64,000 nucleotides of DNA, taken from NCBI RefSeq assembly GCF_009498035.1, contig NZ_CP034550.1, forward strand, positions 8,742,001-8,806,000. Direction: 5' to 3'. Made by a program: the position numbers and the translations under genes. Of this stretch, positions 22,631-30,287 are shown piece after piece (the stretch's first letter is position 1; each line of letters begins with the position of its first letter). The notes beneath the pieces are model-generated. The model worked only from the letters and a program-made list of their open reading frames with translations, was not told where the DNA came from and ran no database searches. Origin of the DNA: Saccharothrix syringae (GTDB taxonomy: Bacteria > Actinomycetota > Actinomycetes > Mycobacteriales > Pseudonocardiaceae).

Positions 22631-23704
22631 TCAGGACTCCTTGCAGAACTCGCCGATGGGGATGCCCACGTGCCGCTGCTCGGTCGCGATGTAGCCGAGC
22701 AGTTCGTCGCCGCGCTGCAGCTCGGTGACGTTGCGGACCTTCCCGCCGGGGCCGAGCACGCGCACGTGCCAGTCGTCCTGCACGGTCAGGCTCACCTCGA
22801 CGCCCTCGGGCGAGTGCGCGGTGATGGTCAGGATCGGGCGCGATTCGAGCTTGGCCCGGCCGACGGTGAGCTTGCGGGTGCGGCCCTCGGCGTTCACGGC
22901 GAGCACCGTGCTGCCCGAGCGCAGCTCGGACAGGTAGTTGGTGCGGTTGTCCGGGCCGAGCACGTAGGAGTGCAGGGCGCCGGCGTTGACCCGGAACGGC
23001 CGGGTCGGCATGTAGGGCAGCGGGTGGGTCTCGCTGCAGCAGAGGATGAAGCCGGAGGAGTACGAGCCGACGAGGATGCCCTCGTCCTCCTGGAAGTGGG
23101 AGCAGGTGTCCACGCAGACGCGGTCGCCGAGGCCGTTGTGGGCGATGCCGTCGACGGTGAGGGTGGTCAGCCGGAGCGGCGGGGTGGTGGCCTCCAGCAG
23201 CCTGGCCAGCTTGAACACGTCGGTGGCGTCGCGGGGCGCCATGAGCACGCCGTCCGAGCCGTGCTCCAGCACGTCGAGCACGATGGCCGCCTCCTCCAGG
23301 TCGGCGACGACCGTGACGAGCTTGCCGGGCGCGCCGTCGGCGGCGGCGATGACGATCTCCAGGGGGATCTTCGTCGGGTCCGTGAATTCCACGATCGTGT
23401 GACCGAGGCGGACGGCGGCGGCGCAGGCGAGCTTGAGCGTGCGGTCGTCGCGGACCTGCACGAACGCGGCGTCGGTGGGCAGCCGGTCGAGCCGGTCCTG
23501 GTCGTCGACGACCACGGCGACCAGGTGCGGGACGTCGGTCGGGGCGTCGGTGACGAGGACCTTGGTGATGGTCGGGGGGAGGGTGTCCAGCAGCGCCGGG
23601 TCGTCGGCCACGACGCCCGCGAGGCGGGCGTGCACGGCCGCGTCGACGACGGCCTCGCGTTGTGGTTCGGGGACGGTGCGCAGGTCGATCCAGGCGAACT
23701 TCAA
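22631..23704 (-). CDS. 3-dehydroquinate synthase II family enzyme (GriH-like)
   Basis: A 357-residue homologue of archaeal DHQ synthase II and of GriH, which forms 3-amino-4-hydroxybenzoate from the C7 aldol product. Recognisable blocks: FAWIDLRTVPEPQREAVVDAA, DGVLMAPRDATDVFKLARLL, LTTLTVDGIAHNGLGDRVCVDTCSHFQEDEGILVGSYSSGFI, YMPTRPFRVNAGALHSYVL and YLSELRSGSTVLAVNAEGRTR. The start is TTG 23704, set by GGAG five bases upstream and by homology at KFAWIDLRT. It forms a pair with the aldolase gene at 24046, the same pairing as griI-griH. An archaeal-type shikimate role is the alternative. Confidence 0.88.
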   Translation of the reverse strand: MKFAWIDLRTVPEPQREAVVDAAVHARLAGVVADDPALLDTLPPTITKVLVTDAPTDVPHLVAVVVDDQDRLDRLPTDAAFVQVRDDRTLKLACAAAVRLGHTIVEFTDPTKIPLEIVIAAADGAPGKLVTVVADLEEAAIVLDVLEHGSDGVLMAPRDATDVFKLARLLEATTPPLRLTTLTVDGIAHNGLGDRVCVDTCSHFQEDEGILVGSYSSGFILCCSETHPLPYMPTRPFRVNAGALHSYVLGPDNRTNYLSELRSGSTVLAVNAEGRTRKLTVGRAKLESRPILTITAHSPEGVEVSLTVQDDWHVRVLGPGGKVRNVTELQRGDELLGYIATEQRHVGIPIGEFCKES

Positions 23705-24045
23705 CGGTGCTCCAGGTGTGTCGGCGCCGGTCGGGTCCGCCCGGGTCGGCGGGGGTGGGTCCGGGCGGCGCGGGCGTGGGGAGGGTCGGGCGTGGAGGGG
23801 GTTGGGCGCGGGGTGCGGGGAGGCCGGGCGCGGGGAGTTCGGGGAGGGGTGGTGCGGGGGTTCGGGGAGGGGGTGGCGCCGGACCGGTCGGCGTGCGGGG
23901 GCGTCCGGGGGACGGCGCCGGGCCGGTTGGCGGGTTCGCGCTGTTCGGCGCGGGGGCGAGGGGTGTGCCGGCGGGGTGGCACGGCGGCGTGCCGGTGGGG
24001 GTTCGTGCGGGTCCGCGCAGGGCGTGCCGGTGGGTTCGCGGGGGT
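23705..24045. other. 341-bp strongly G-biased spacer inside the aldolase/DHQ synthase unit
   Basis: The plus strand here is dominated by GGGG and CGGGGAG-type runs (for example GGGGAGGCCGGGCGCGGGGA). I see no credible gene: frames on both strands are simple Arg/Gly or Pro-rich translations. The two flanking genes otherwise form a natural pair, so a spacer of this size and skew is unusual. It may form G-rich secondary structure or hold a processing site. Confidence 0.5.
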
Positions 24046-24852
24046 TCAGGACGAGGCCACGACGCCCGTCACGGCGCGGACCAGGTCCGTCCGGTGGTCC
24101 TCGTGGATGATCGAGGCCAGTTCCGCGACCAGGGGCATCGGCGAGGGCGAGGTGAACACGCGGCGGCCGACGGCCAGGCCCGCGCAGCCCAGCGCCATCG
24201 CGGTGCGGGCGTCGTCGACCACGTTGCCGCCGGTCGCGGGGCCGCCCGCGACCAGCACCGGGATCGGGCAGCTGGCCACCACCTCGGCCATCCGCTCGGT
24301 GGGCAGCGCGAGGTTGGTCTTGACGATGTCGGCGCCCAGGTCCACCGCGATGTTGACCACGTGCGCGAGCAGCACGGGGTCGTGCGGGTCGGCGATGCGC
24401 GGGCCGCGCGGGTAGACCATGGCGATGAGCGGCACGTTCCAGTCGTCGCACGCCTTGGCGACCGCGCCGAGGTCGGCGAGCTGCCGCCCCTCGGTGTCCG
24501 AGCCGATGTTGACGTGCACGCTGACCGCGTCCGCGCCCAGCTTCAACGCCTCCTCGACGTCGCCGACGAGCACCTTGGCGTTGGTGTCGGCCATGTGCGC
24601 GGTGCCCGCGCTCAAGTGGACGACCAGCGCGCAACCGCCCAGCGCGGCCGGGTCGATGGTGCGTGCGCGTCCCTTGTGGACGATGATCCCGTCGGCACCG
24701 CCGACGACGACGGAGTCCACCAGGTCGTCCCACCGGTCGCGCGGCACCACCGGACCGTCGGAGACGCTGTGGTCGAGCGGGACGAAGAGGTACCTGTCGT
24801 CGCGCGGACGGGAAAGCCGTCGCAACCGCAACGCTTTCCTCATGTCGCTCAC
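24046..24852 (-). CDS. GriI-like C7 aldolase (2-amino-3,7-dideoxy-heptulosonate synthase family)
   Basis: A 268-residue class I aldolase of the DeoC/FbaB family, related to GriI and archaeal ADH synthase. These condense aspartate semialdehyde with a triose phosphate-type donor. Active-site signatures: FVPLDHSVSDGPV (Asp27), IVHKGRART, GSDTEGRQLADL, MVYPRGPRI (Tyr147) and ADIVKTN with the predicted Schiff-base Lys178. Adjacent to the GriH-like gene it suggests synthesis of 3-amino-4-hydroxybenzoate. It is the first gene of the unit and diverges from a LysR regulator across 197 bp. Confidence 0.88.
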   Translation of the reverse strand: MSDMRKALRLRRLSRPRDDRYLFVPLDHSVSDGPVVPRDRWDDLVDSVVVGGADGIIVHKGRARTIDPAALGGCALVVHLSAGTAHMADTNAKVLVGDVEEALKLGADAVSVHVNIGSDTEGRQLADLGAVAKACDDWNVPLIAMVYPRGPRIADPHDPVLLAHVVNIAVDLGADIVKTNLALPTERMAEVVASCPIPVLVAGGPATGGNVVDDARTAMALGCAGLAVGRRVFTSPSPMPLVAELASIIHEDHRTDLVRAVTGVVASS

Positions 24853-24928
24853 ACCTCCCGATTATTGCGGTGATGGCCATGCAGCAGGGTGGTGGGCCGG
24901 CGAGCGCGGCGGGAGGTGTGAACTGGCG

Positions 24929-24944
24929 ATAACTCGTCAGTTAT
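24929..24944. promoter_or_regulatory. LysR-type inverted repeat in the aldolase/LysR divergent region
   Basis: ATAACT-CGTC-AGTTAT is a perfect 6-bp-arm inverted repeat of the size expected for a LysR primary site. It lies 77 bp upstream of the aldolase start and 105 bp from the LysR start. Confidence 0.6.
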
Positions 24945-25049
24945 GCACCTGTTGGAGCAACGGCGTTGCGTCATCCTGAACACAGCGTCATCGTCCCGAC
25001 CACTCGCGCGGTCGGTGTTTGCGGACCGCGATTGCCCTAGGCTGCCTCG

Positions 25050-26009
25050 GTGCACATGGAGCTCAGGCACCTCCACGTCGTGCTGACCGTCGCGGAAGCC
25101 GGAAGCATCAGTCGGGCCGCCTCGTCGCTGAAGATCGCGCAGGCGGGGTTGACCGCTCAGCTGCGCCGCATCGAAGGCGGGTTCGGCGGTCCGCTGTTCC
25201 TGCGCCGGACCGACGGCGTCGAGCTGACCGAGCTGGGTCGGCACGTCGTGCTGCGGTCGCGTGACCTGGTGGAACGCTTCGACGACCTGCTCGTCACGGC
25301 GCGCAAGCTGGCCGCGGAGCACGCGGGGACGGGCATCCGGCTGGGCGGGGTGGCCGGTTCCCTGACGCCGCTGCTGGTGGAGGTGGTGCGGTCGCTGTTG
25401 CCCACGCACCCGCAGACCACGCACATCGAGCGCAGCGCCGACGCGGTGCTGGAGCTGGTGCGCGCGAACAAGTTGGACCTGGCGCTGGTCACCGAGTTCC
25501 CGCAGAGCCCCCTGCGGGTTCCCGAAGAGGTCGACTACCGGACGCTGGTGACCGAGCCGATGCTCGTCGGGATCGCGACGGGGCACCGGTTGTCCGGGCG
25601 CGGCGAGGTGCGGCTGTCCGAACTGGCCGATGAGGAGTGGGCCGTCCTCGACGAGTGCTACGGCGGTGGGCGGTTGAACCTGCAACTCGCCTGCGAGGCG
25701 GCCGGTTTCACGCCGCGCTGCGCGCACTTCGGCGTGGACCCGGCGACGGCCGCCGAGCTGGTGCGGTCCGCGCACACCGTGGCGTGCTTCTTCCCCAGCG
25801 GGCAGGACCTGCCCGGTGTGGTGCTGAAACCCATCGTGGGCAACCCCGTTCACCGGCGCGTCATGCTGGTGTGGCAGCGGGACTGCGAGGCGGCGCAGCA
25901 CGCGGACGACGTGCACGCGGCGCTGCAACGTGCTTATCAGGAGCGGATCTGGGGGCACGGGAGGTCGGCGAAGCTGGCCGCGACCGGGTTGACCGTGGCA
26001 GCGAGCTGA
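25050..26009 (+). CDS. LysR-family transcriptional regulator
   Basis: A 319-residue regulator. N-terminal HTH: ELRHLHVVLTVAEAGSISRAASSLKIAQAGLTAQLRRIE. Effector-binding domain from about residue 95, including IRLGGVAGSLTPLLVEVV, LDLALVTEFPQSPL and LADEEWAVLDECYGGG. The start may be GTG 25050 or ATG 25056; the latter leaves the usual distance to the HTH. Divergent placement and the ATAACT...AGTTAT repeat make the aldolase-to-idi unit its likely target, with activation on binding a pathway metabolite, as is common in the family. Confidence 0.9.
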   Translation: MHMELRHLHVVLTVAEAGSISRAASSLKIAQAGLTAQLRRIEGGFGGPLFLRRTDGVELTELGRHVVLRSRDLVERFDDLLVTARKLAAEHAGTGIRLGGVAGSLTPLLVEVVRSLLPTHPQTTHIERSADAVLELVRANKLDLALVTEFPQSPLRVPEEVDYRTLVTEPMLVGIATGHRLSGRGEVRLSELADEEWAVLDECYGGGRLNLQLACEAAGFTPRCAHFGVDPATAAELVRSAHTVACFFPSGQDLPGVVLKPIVGNPVHRRVMLVWQRDCEAAQHADDVHAALQRAYQERIWGHGRSAKLAATGLTVAAS

Positions 26010-26107
26010 TGGTGGGTGCGCGGGCTTGGGGGTTTCGCGTGAATAAACGGGCAACCTGCGGTGGTGGGGGCGGGTAGCGGGACGCGGTCCGGTTGGGTTT
26101 GTCAGGT

Positions 26108-26191
26108 GTTGCGGTTGGGCGTTGGGGTTGGGTGTTGTGGTTGGGCGTCGTGGTCGGGTGTTGCGCTCGGGCGTCGCGGTTGGGCGTTGCG
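26108..26191 (+). repeat. 13-bp GT-rich minisatellite, 6.5 copies
   Basis: Six consecutive 13-base units of the form GTYGYGGTYGGGY start at 26108, 26121, 26134, 26147, 26160 and 26173, followed by GTTGCG. It lies between the LysR gene and the SLATT-like gene. Runs of GGG and GGGG at regular spacing could fold into a G-quadruplex. No coding role is apparent. Confidence 0.8.
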
Positions 26192-26301
26192 TGAATCTCA
26201 CGCCGTGAGTCCAGGCTGGACCGTCCACCCGCGCCACTCCCGGGTGTCTCGTTTCGGGTCGGGGCGCGCGACGGGAATCGCGTGCCGGCTTTCGGGTTTC
26301 G

Positions 26302-27048
26302 TTAGCCCGAATGCCTCAACACGCTTTCCACCTCGGTGCGGAACGCGTCAACCCCGTCCTCGCCGCGCGGTGCGCCGTGCGCTTGCAGCAAATGGAGCAG
26401 TGCGACGCCATTCGCCGACCGACGGGAAAGGGCGCGGAAGGCGAATGCGGCCTCGTAGGCGGCCACCGCCACGGCCAGTGCTGATGTCGCGGTGGCCAGG
26501 AAGGCCCACAACGCGCGCCGCTGCCCGTCCGCCACGGCGACCGCGCCCAGCGCGGCGGCCGCGGTGAAGAGGAGGACGGTGCCGGCCGTGGTCCAGCGGC
26601 GGGCGGTGGTGTAGCGGGTGCGGGCGCGTTCGAAGGCGGCGAGCCGGTCGCCCACGCGGTGGCGCAGGTAGGCGCGCAGGAACTGCTCGCGGTGGTCGTC
26701 GGAGCGGTGGTCGGCATCGGAGCGGTCGTCGGCGGAGCGGTCGTCGGCGGCGGAGCGATGTGGGACGGCGGAGGGCCGAATCCCAGCGGAAGGCCGACTG
26801 CCGCCGGAGACAGGCTTCTCCCCGGAGACGGACCGACTCCCGGCGACAGGCCGGTCCCCCGAGTCAGGCCGGCCCTCAGAGACAGGCTGGTCAGAGACAG
26901 GCTGGTCGGAGGCGGACTGGTCGGGGGCGGACTGGTCGGGGGCGGACTGGCCAGAGGAGTTTCGCTTGGAAGAACGGCGCTCGCCGGAGGTACGGCGGCC
27001 ACCGGAGGAGCGCCGGCCTCCGTTCTCTTCAGTCTCTTCGGTCGTCAT
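26302..27048 (-). CDS. SLATT-like two-helix membrane protein with repetitive N-terminus
   Basis: A 248-residue protein. Residues 1-110 are disordered, built from short repeats such as SAPDQSAPDQ and PVSDQPVSEG and RSADDRSDADHRSDDH. Residues about 118-240 hold a conserved-looking unit: AFLRHRVGDRLAAFERARTRY-like helix, then two membrane helices (AGTVLLFTAAAALGAVAVA and LWAFLATATSALAVAVAAY) and a C-terminal helix. This matches the SLATT/DUF4231 architecture, proposed to form pores in nucleotide-sensing conflict systems. ATG 27048 overlaps the stop of the SLOG gene by ATGA, so both are made together. The family assignment is by pattern, not by search. Confidence 0.7.
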   Translation of the reverse strand: MTTEETEENGGRRSSGGRRTSGERRSSKRNSSGQSAPDQSAPDQSASDQPVSDQPVSEGRPDSGDRPVAGSRSVSGEKPVSGGSRPSAGIRPSAVPHRSAADDRSADDRSDADHRSDDHREQFLRAYLRHRVGDRLAAFERARTRYTTARRWTTAGTVLLFTAAAALGAVAVADGQRRALWAFLATATSALAVAVAAYEAAFAFRALSRRSANGVALLHLLQAHGAPRGEDGVDAFRTEVESVLRHSG

Positions 27049-28601
27049 ACCCGGCTCACCGGTTCGTGTCGGTAGCGCGCCACGGCCGCCGCGAGTTCGC
27101 GGGCGCGTTCCTCACGCCCGGCGTCACCCTCGGCGGGTGGCGCAGCGAGGTGGTCGAAGTACAGGGCACGCAACCGCTCGGCACGCAGACCGGCGTCGGG
27201 GTCCTCGCCGTTGCGGGCGACGACGGTCAGGACCGCCGCCACCGCCCCCGCCGCGGCCACCAGCACACCGGGCCACGCCACGTCCCGCAGCCACACCTGG
27301 AGGGCGGCGAACACGGTGGTGGCGAAACCCGCACCGATGGCGAGGACGACCCGGAGCCGGGCGCGTTCGCGGGCCCGGAGGGCGGCGACCTCGCACTCGT
27401 GCAGGGCGGGGGCGACCAGTTGGTTGGCCTCGTGGATCGCGTCGGCGAGCAGGGGGTAGTCGAGCACATAACCCGGGTCGACCACGGGATGCGGCTCGGG
27501 CGGGCGGAAGCGCAGTCGGGGCCACGCGGTGGGTGGCGGAGCGGTGACGTGCACCTCAGCGCCGGGGCGGGCAGCCAACACCCGACGCAGGACGGCGACC
27601 ACCTTGTCCGGCCCCTCGTCCACGTGGACCACCGCCACCTGCCCGCTGCGCAGCAGGATGGCCAGATCGTCACCACCGGCGGCGGACACCCGGTCAGGGC
27701 CAATGTCAACATTCGACATTCCGCCGGTCACCTCCTCGGCGGGCGGCATGACAGCCGCCGCGTCGGCGGGGACTGCCCGGCTAGACCCAATGTCAACATT
27801 TGACATTCCGGAGATCGCCCTGCCGCTACTACTTGCCCCGTCGCCGCTGGCCCCAGCGCTGCCAGTCCCGTCGCCGCCAGCCTCAGCGCCGCTGGCCTCA
27901 GCGCCGCTGGCCTCAGCGCCGCTGGCCTCAGCGTTGCTGGCCTCAGCGTTGCTGGCCTCAGCGTTGCTGGCCTCAGCGTTGCTAGCCCCGCCATCGGGAA
28001 AGTCACCGTGTGCGATCTCGTCCGCCAACCCGCCCGTACCGGCGAGCACCAGCAACGGCCGGTCGCGGCTCAGGTGGTCGACCAGCGCCCCCCGCGCCAC
28101 CCCACCCCCACCGACCAGCACCGCCAACGCCGGGCGCTTCCCCGCCACCACCGCGTCGACCACCCGGAACAGCGCCGGCACCTCCTCGCCCCACCCCGAC
28201 CCCGGCACCAGCACCGCCGTGTCGTGGTTGGCGTTCAACCGCACCTCGTCACCTGCCGGCTCGGCCTCCTCGGCCGCCACCCGCCCGGACGGGGCCACGC
28301 CCACCAACCGCGGCCACCGCCCCTCCAGCGACTCGGCGGCCAGCCCGACCAGGTGACCCAACCCCGCGTCGGCACCCGTGGTCACCACGACGGCATCCAC
28401 CTTGGCCGCCGCGACCAGCACCGCCCGCAGCACGGGCAACACGGTCGCGGCCACGTCGACGCCCAGTCCACCCGGCGGCCCGAGCAGCAGCAGCACCGGA
28501 CGGCCCCGGGGCAACCCCAGGGCCCGCGCCCGGATGTCGGCGTCGGGGTGGGCCAACCGCCGCACCCGCGGACCAGCACCCGCTGTAGGCATGCCGGGCA
28601 C
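27045..28601 (-). CDS. TRPM-type SLOG (LSDAT) protein fused to a SLATT-like membrane segment
   Basis: A 518-residue protein. The N-terminal LSDAT/SLOG Rossmann domain (about 25-205) has VLLLLGPPGGL, VVVTTGADAGLGHLVGL, HDTAVLVPGSGWGEEVPALFRVVDAV, LAVLVGGGGVARGALVDHL and RPLLVLAGTGGLADEIA. These are the regions that bind nucleotide-derived ligands in the family. A repetitive linker follows (about 205-300). A second small alpha/beta unit (LAILLRSGQVAVVHVDEGPDKVV) precedes a SLATT-like part with two helices (VVLAIGAGFATTVFAALQVW, PGVLVAAAGAVAAVLTVVA). SLOG-SLATT fusions are predicted immune sensors that trigger membrane damage. Partner gene overlaps downstream. Role is inference from published domain surveys. 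Confidence 0.78.
   Translation of the reverse strand: MPGMPTAGAGPRVRRLAHPDADIRARALGLPRGRPVLLLLGPPGGLGVDVAATVLPVLRAVLVAAAKVDAVVVTTGADAGLGHLVGLAAESLEGRWPRLVGVAPSGRVAAEEAEPAGDEVRLNANHDTAVLVPGSGWGEEVPALFRVVDAVVAGKRPALAVLVGGGGVARGALVDHLSRDRPLLVLAGTGGLADEIAHGDFPDGGASNAEASNAEASNAEASNAEASGAEASGAEASGAEAGGDGTGSAGASGDGASSSGRAISGMSNVDIGSSRAVPADAAAVMPPAEEVTGGMSNVDIGPDRVSAAGGDDLAILLRSGQVAVVHVDEGPDKVVAVLRRVLAARPGAEVHVTAPPPTAWPRLRFRPPEPHPVVDPGYVLDYPLLADAIHEANQLVAPALHECEVAALRARERARLRVVLAIGAGFATTVFAALQVWLRDVAWPGVLVAAAGAVAAVLTVVARNGEDPDAGLRAERLRALYFDHLAAPPAEGDAGREERARELAAAVARYRHEPVSRV
27701..27810 (-). repeat. Two copies of a 23-bp coding repeat (MSNVDIG) in the SLOG linker
   Basis: CAATGTCAACATTCGACATT (27701-27720) and CAATGTCAACATTTGACATT (27788-27807) are almost identical and in the same frame. 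They encode GMSNVDIG twice, 26-27 residues apart. Each contains the near-palindrome AATGTC-AACATT-GACATT. This looks like a small palindromic element duplicated into a tolerant linker. Confidence 0.75.
27880..27984 (-). repeat. 15-bp in-frame tandem repeat (EASNA/EASGA) in the SLOG linker
   Basis: Seven consecutive 15-base units of AGCG(CC/TT)GCTGGCCTC type encode alternating EASNA and EASGA pentapeptides. The units fall into two homogeneous blocks (four NA, three GA), showing recent expansion. The copy number is likely to vary between strains. Confidence 0.85.
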
Positions 28602-28667
28602 CCTAGCGGTGCTTCACGCGAATCTCACCCGTCCGGGTGGGATTTTCGCGCGGGTAGAGTACTTCGC

Positions 28668-30062
28668 GTGTCGATTGACCCCGCTGATCTGGAGATCGCC
28701 CTGAAGGTGCTCGCCCAGGTGGATGAACTGGACACCGAGCACCCCGACGCGGTCGCCGTCCGCCGGGCCACCGCCGGGATCTGGAAGAGCCTCCGCAAGC
28801 GCCGCAAGGCCGCCCGCCGCGCGGCCGTGGTGGCCGCCGACCGCTCGGTCATCGAGGCCACCGCGACCGGCTCGCCGTCCCGCATCGACGACGAGACGCG
28901 CGGCGTCCTGCTGGCCGAGCCCGACCCCGGCACGAAGGCCGGCACGCTGCTGCGCGCCCGCAGCTGCTACACCTGCAAGCAGGCGTACACCGAGGTGGAC
29001 GCGTTCTACCACCAGCTCTGCCCGTCCTGCGCGACGTTCAACCGCGCCAAGCGCGACCAGCGCGCGGACCTCACCGGCAAGCGCGCCCTGCTCACCGGCG
29101 GCCGGGCCAAGATCGGCATGTACATCGCGCTGCGGCTGCTGCGCGACGGCGCCCACACCACCATCACCACCCGGTTCCCGCGCGACGCGGTGCGCCGGTT
29201 CGCCTCCATGCCCGACAGCGCCGACTGGCTGCACCGGCTGCGCGTGGTCGGCATCGACCTGCGCGACCCGGGCCAGGTGGTGCGGCTGGCCGACTCGGTG
29301 GCCGCCGCCGGGCCGCTGGACATCCTGATCAACAACGCCGCGCAGACCGTGCGCCGCTCGACCGGTGCCTACGCGCCGCTGGTCGCGGCCGAGTCGACGC
29401 CGCTGCCCGAGGGGCCGCTGCCGGAGCTGGTCACGTTCGGCCACACCGTCGAGGCCCACCCCGCGGCGCTCACCGGCGGCCTCCCGGGCACCGGCGGCGT
29501 CCCCGCGGTGACGTCGTTGGCGCTGGTCGCCGGGTCGAAGGAGATCGACGCGGGCGGCCTCGTGCCCGACGACGCGCCGGTCAACAGCTGGGTGCAGCGG
29601 GTGGAGGAGGTGGACCCGGTGGAGCTGCTGGAGGTGCAGCTGTGCAACAGCACCGCGCCGTTCATCCTGGTCTCCCGCCTGCGCGCGGCCATGGCCGCCT
29701 CGCCCGCGCGGCGCAAGTACGTGGTGAACGTCTCGGCGATGGAGGGCCAGTTCAGCCGCGCCTACAAGGGGCCCGGCCACCCGCACACGAACATGGCCAA
29801 GGCCGCGCTGAACATGCTCACCCGCACCAGCGCCCGGGAGATGCTGGAGACCGACGGCATCCTGATGACCGCCGTCGACACCGGCTGGATCACCGACGAG
29901 CGGCCGCAGCCCACCAAGCTGCGCCTGGCCGCCGAGGGCTTCCACGCCCCGCTGGACCTGGTCGACGGGGCGGCCCGGGTGTACGACCCGATCGTGCGCG
30001 GCGAGCGGGGCGAGGACCTGCACGGGTGTTTCCTGAAGGACTACTCGCCCTCCCCCTGGTGA
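28668..30062 (+). CDS. SDR-like oxidoreductase with N-terminal four-cysteine motif
   Basis: A 464-residue protein. Residues 1-95 are helical and basic. A likely zinc site follows (Cys100, Cys103, Cys118, Cys121 in CYTCKQAY...LCPSC). The C-terminal 330 residues form a short-chain dehydrogenase-like Rossmann domain: RALLTGGRAKIGMYIALRLL, VGIDLRDPGQV, DILINNAAQTVRR, YVVNVSAMEGQFSR. Where classical SDRs have YxxxK this one reads TNMAK (in HPHTNMAKAALN), so the catalytic tyrosine is replaced by threonine. The enzyme may therefore bind NAD(P) without normal oxidoreductase chemistry. GTG 28668 opens the frame. It diverges from the SLOG gene. Substrate unknown. Confidence 0.82.
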   Translation: MSIDPADLEIALKVLAQVDELDTEHPDAVAVRRATAGIWKSLRKRRKAARRAAVVAADRSVIEATATGSPSRIDDETRGVLLAEPDPGTKAGTLLRARSCYTCKQAYTEVDAFYHQLCPSCATFNRAKRDQRADLTGKRALLTGGRAKIGMYIALRLLRDGAHTTITTRFPRDAVRRFASMPDSADWLHRLRVVGIDLRDPGQVVRLADSVAAAGPLDILINNAAQTVRRSTGAYAPLVAAESTPLPEGPLPELVTFGHTVEAHPAALTGGLPGTGGVPAVTSLALVAGSKEIDAGGLVPDDAPVNSWVQRVEEVDPVELLEVQLCNSTAPFILVSRLRAAMAASPARRKYVVNVSAMEGQFSRAYKGPGHPHTNMAKAALNMLTRTSAREMLETDGILMTAVDTGWITDERPQPTKLRLAAEGFHAPLDLVDGAARVYDPIVRGERGEDLHGCFLKDYSPSPW

Positions 30063-30287
30063 CGCTCGTCGCCGTAACGCGCCCCGCCGGCCCGACGACC
30101 CCTCCACCACAGTCGCAAGGGCGGTGAGCCGTTCGGGTAGCGCGTCCGGCGAAGACCGCACCGTGTGCGACCGTGCCTCGGTATGGTGAAACCTTCGGTG
30201 GGCCGCCGCGAGGGCGACGGGGGTGGGGATGGACGGCGATCGTGCCGCGCCGGGCCGCCGTGCGGTGCGGTCGCGGTGGCGGTCGTG

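Noticed and set aside
20668..24852. Carotenoid or terpene gene cluster because of idi
   Set aside because: No terpene synthase, prenyltransferase or phytoene gene is present. The other genes point to C7 aromatic chemistry.
26189..26203. GCGTGA-ATC-TCACGC inverted repeat as an operator
   Set aside because: It lies downstream of both flanking genes and directly against the minisatellite, so a regulatory role is not supported.
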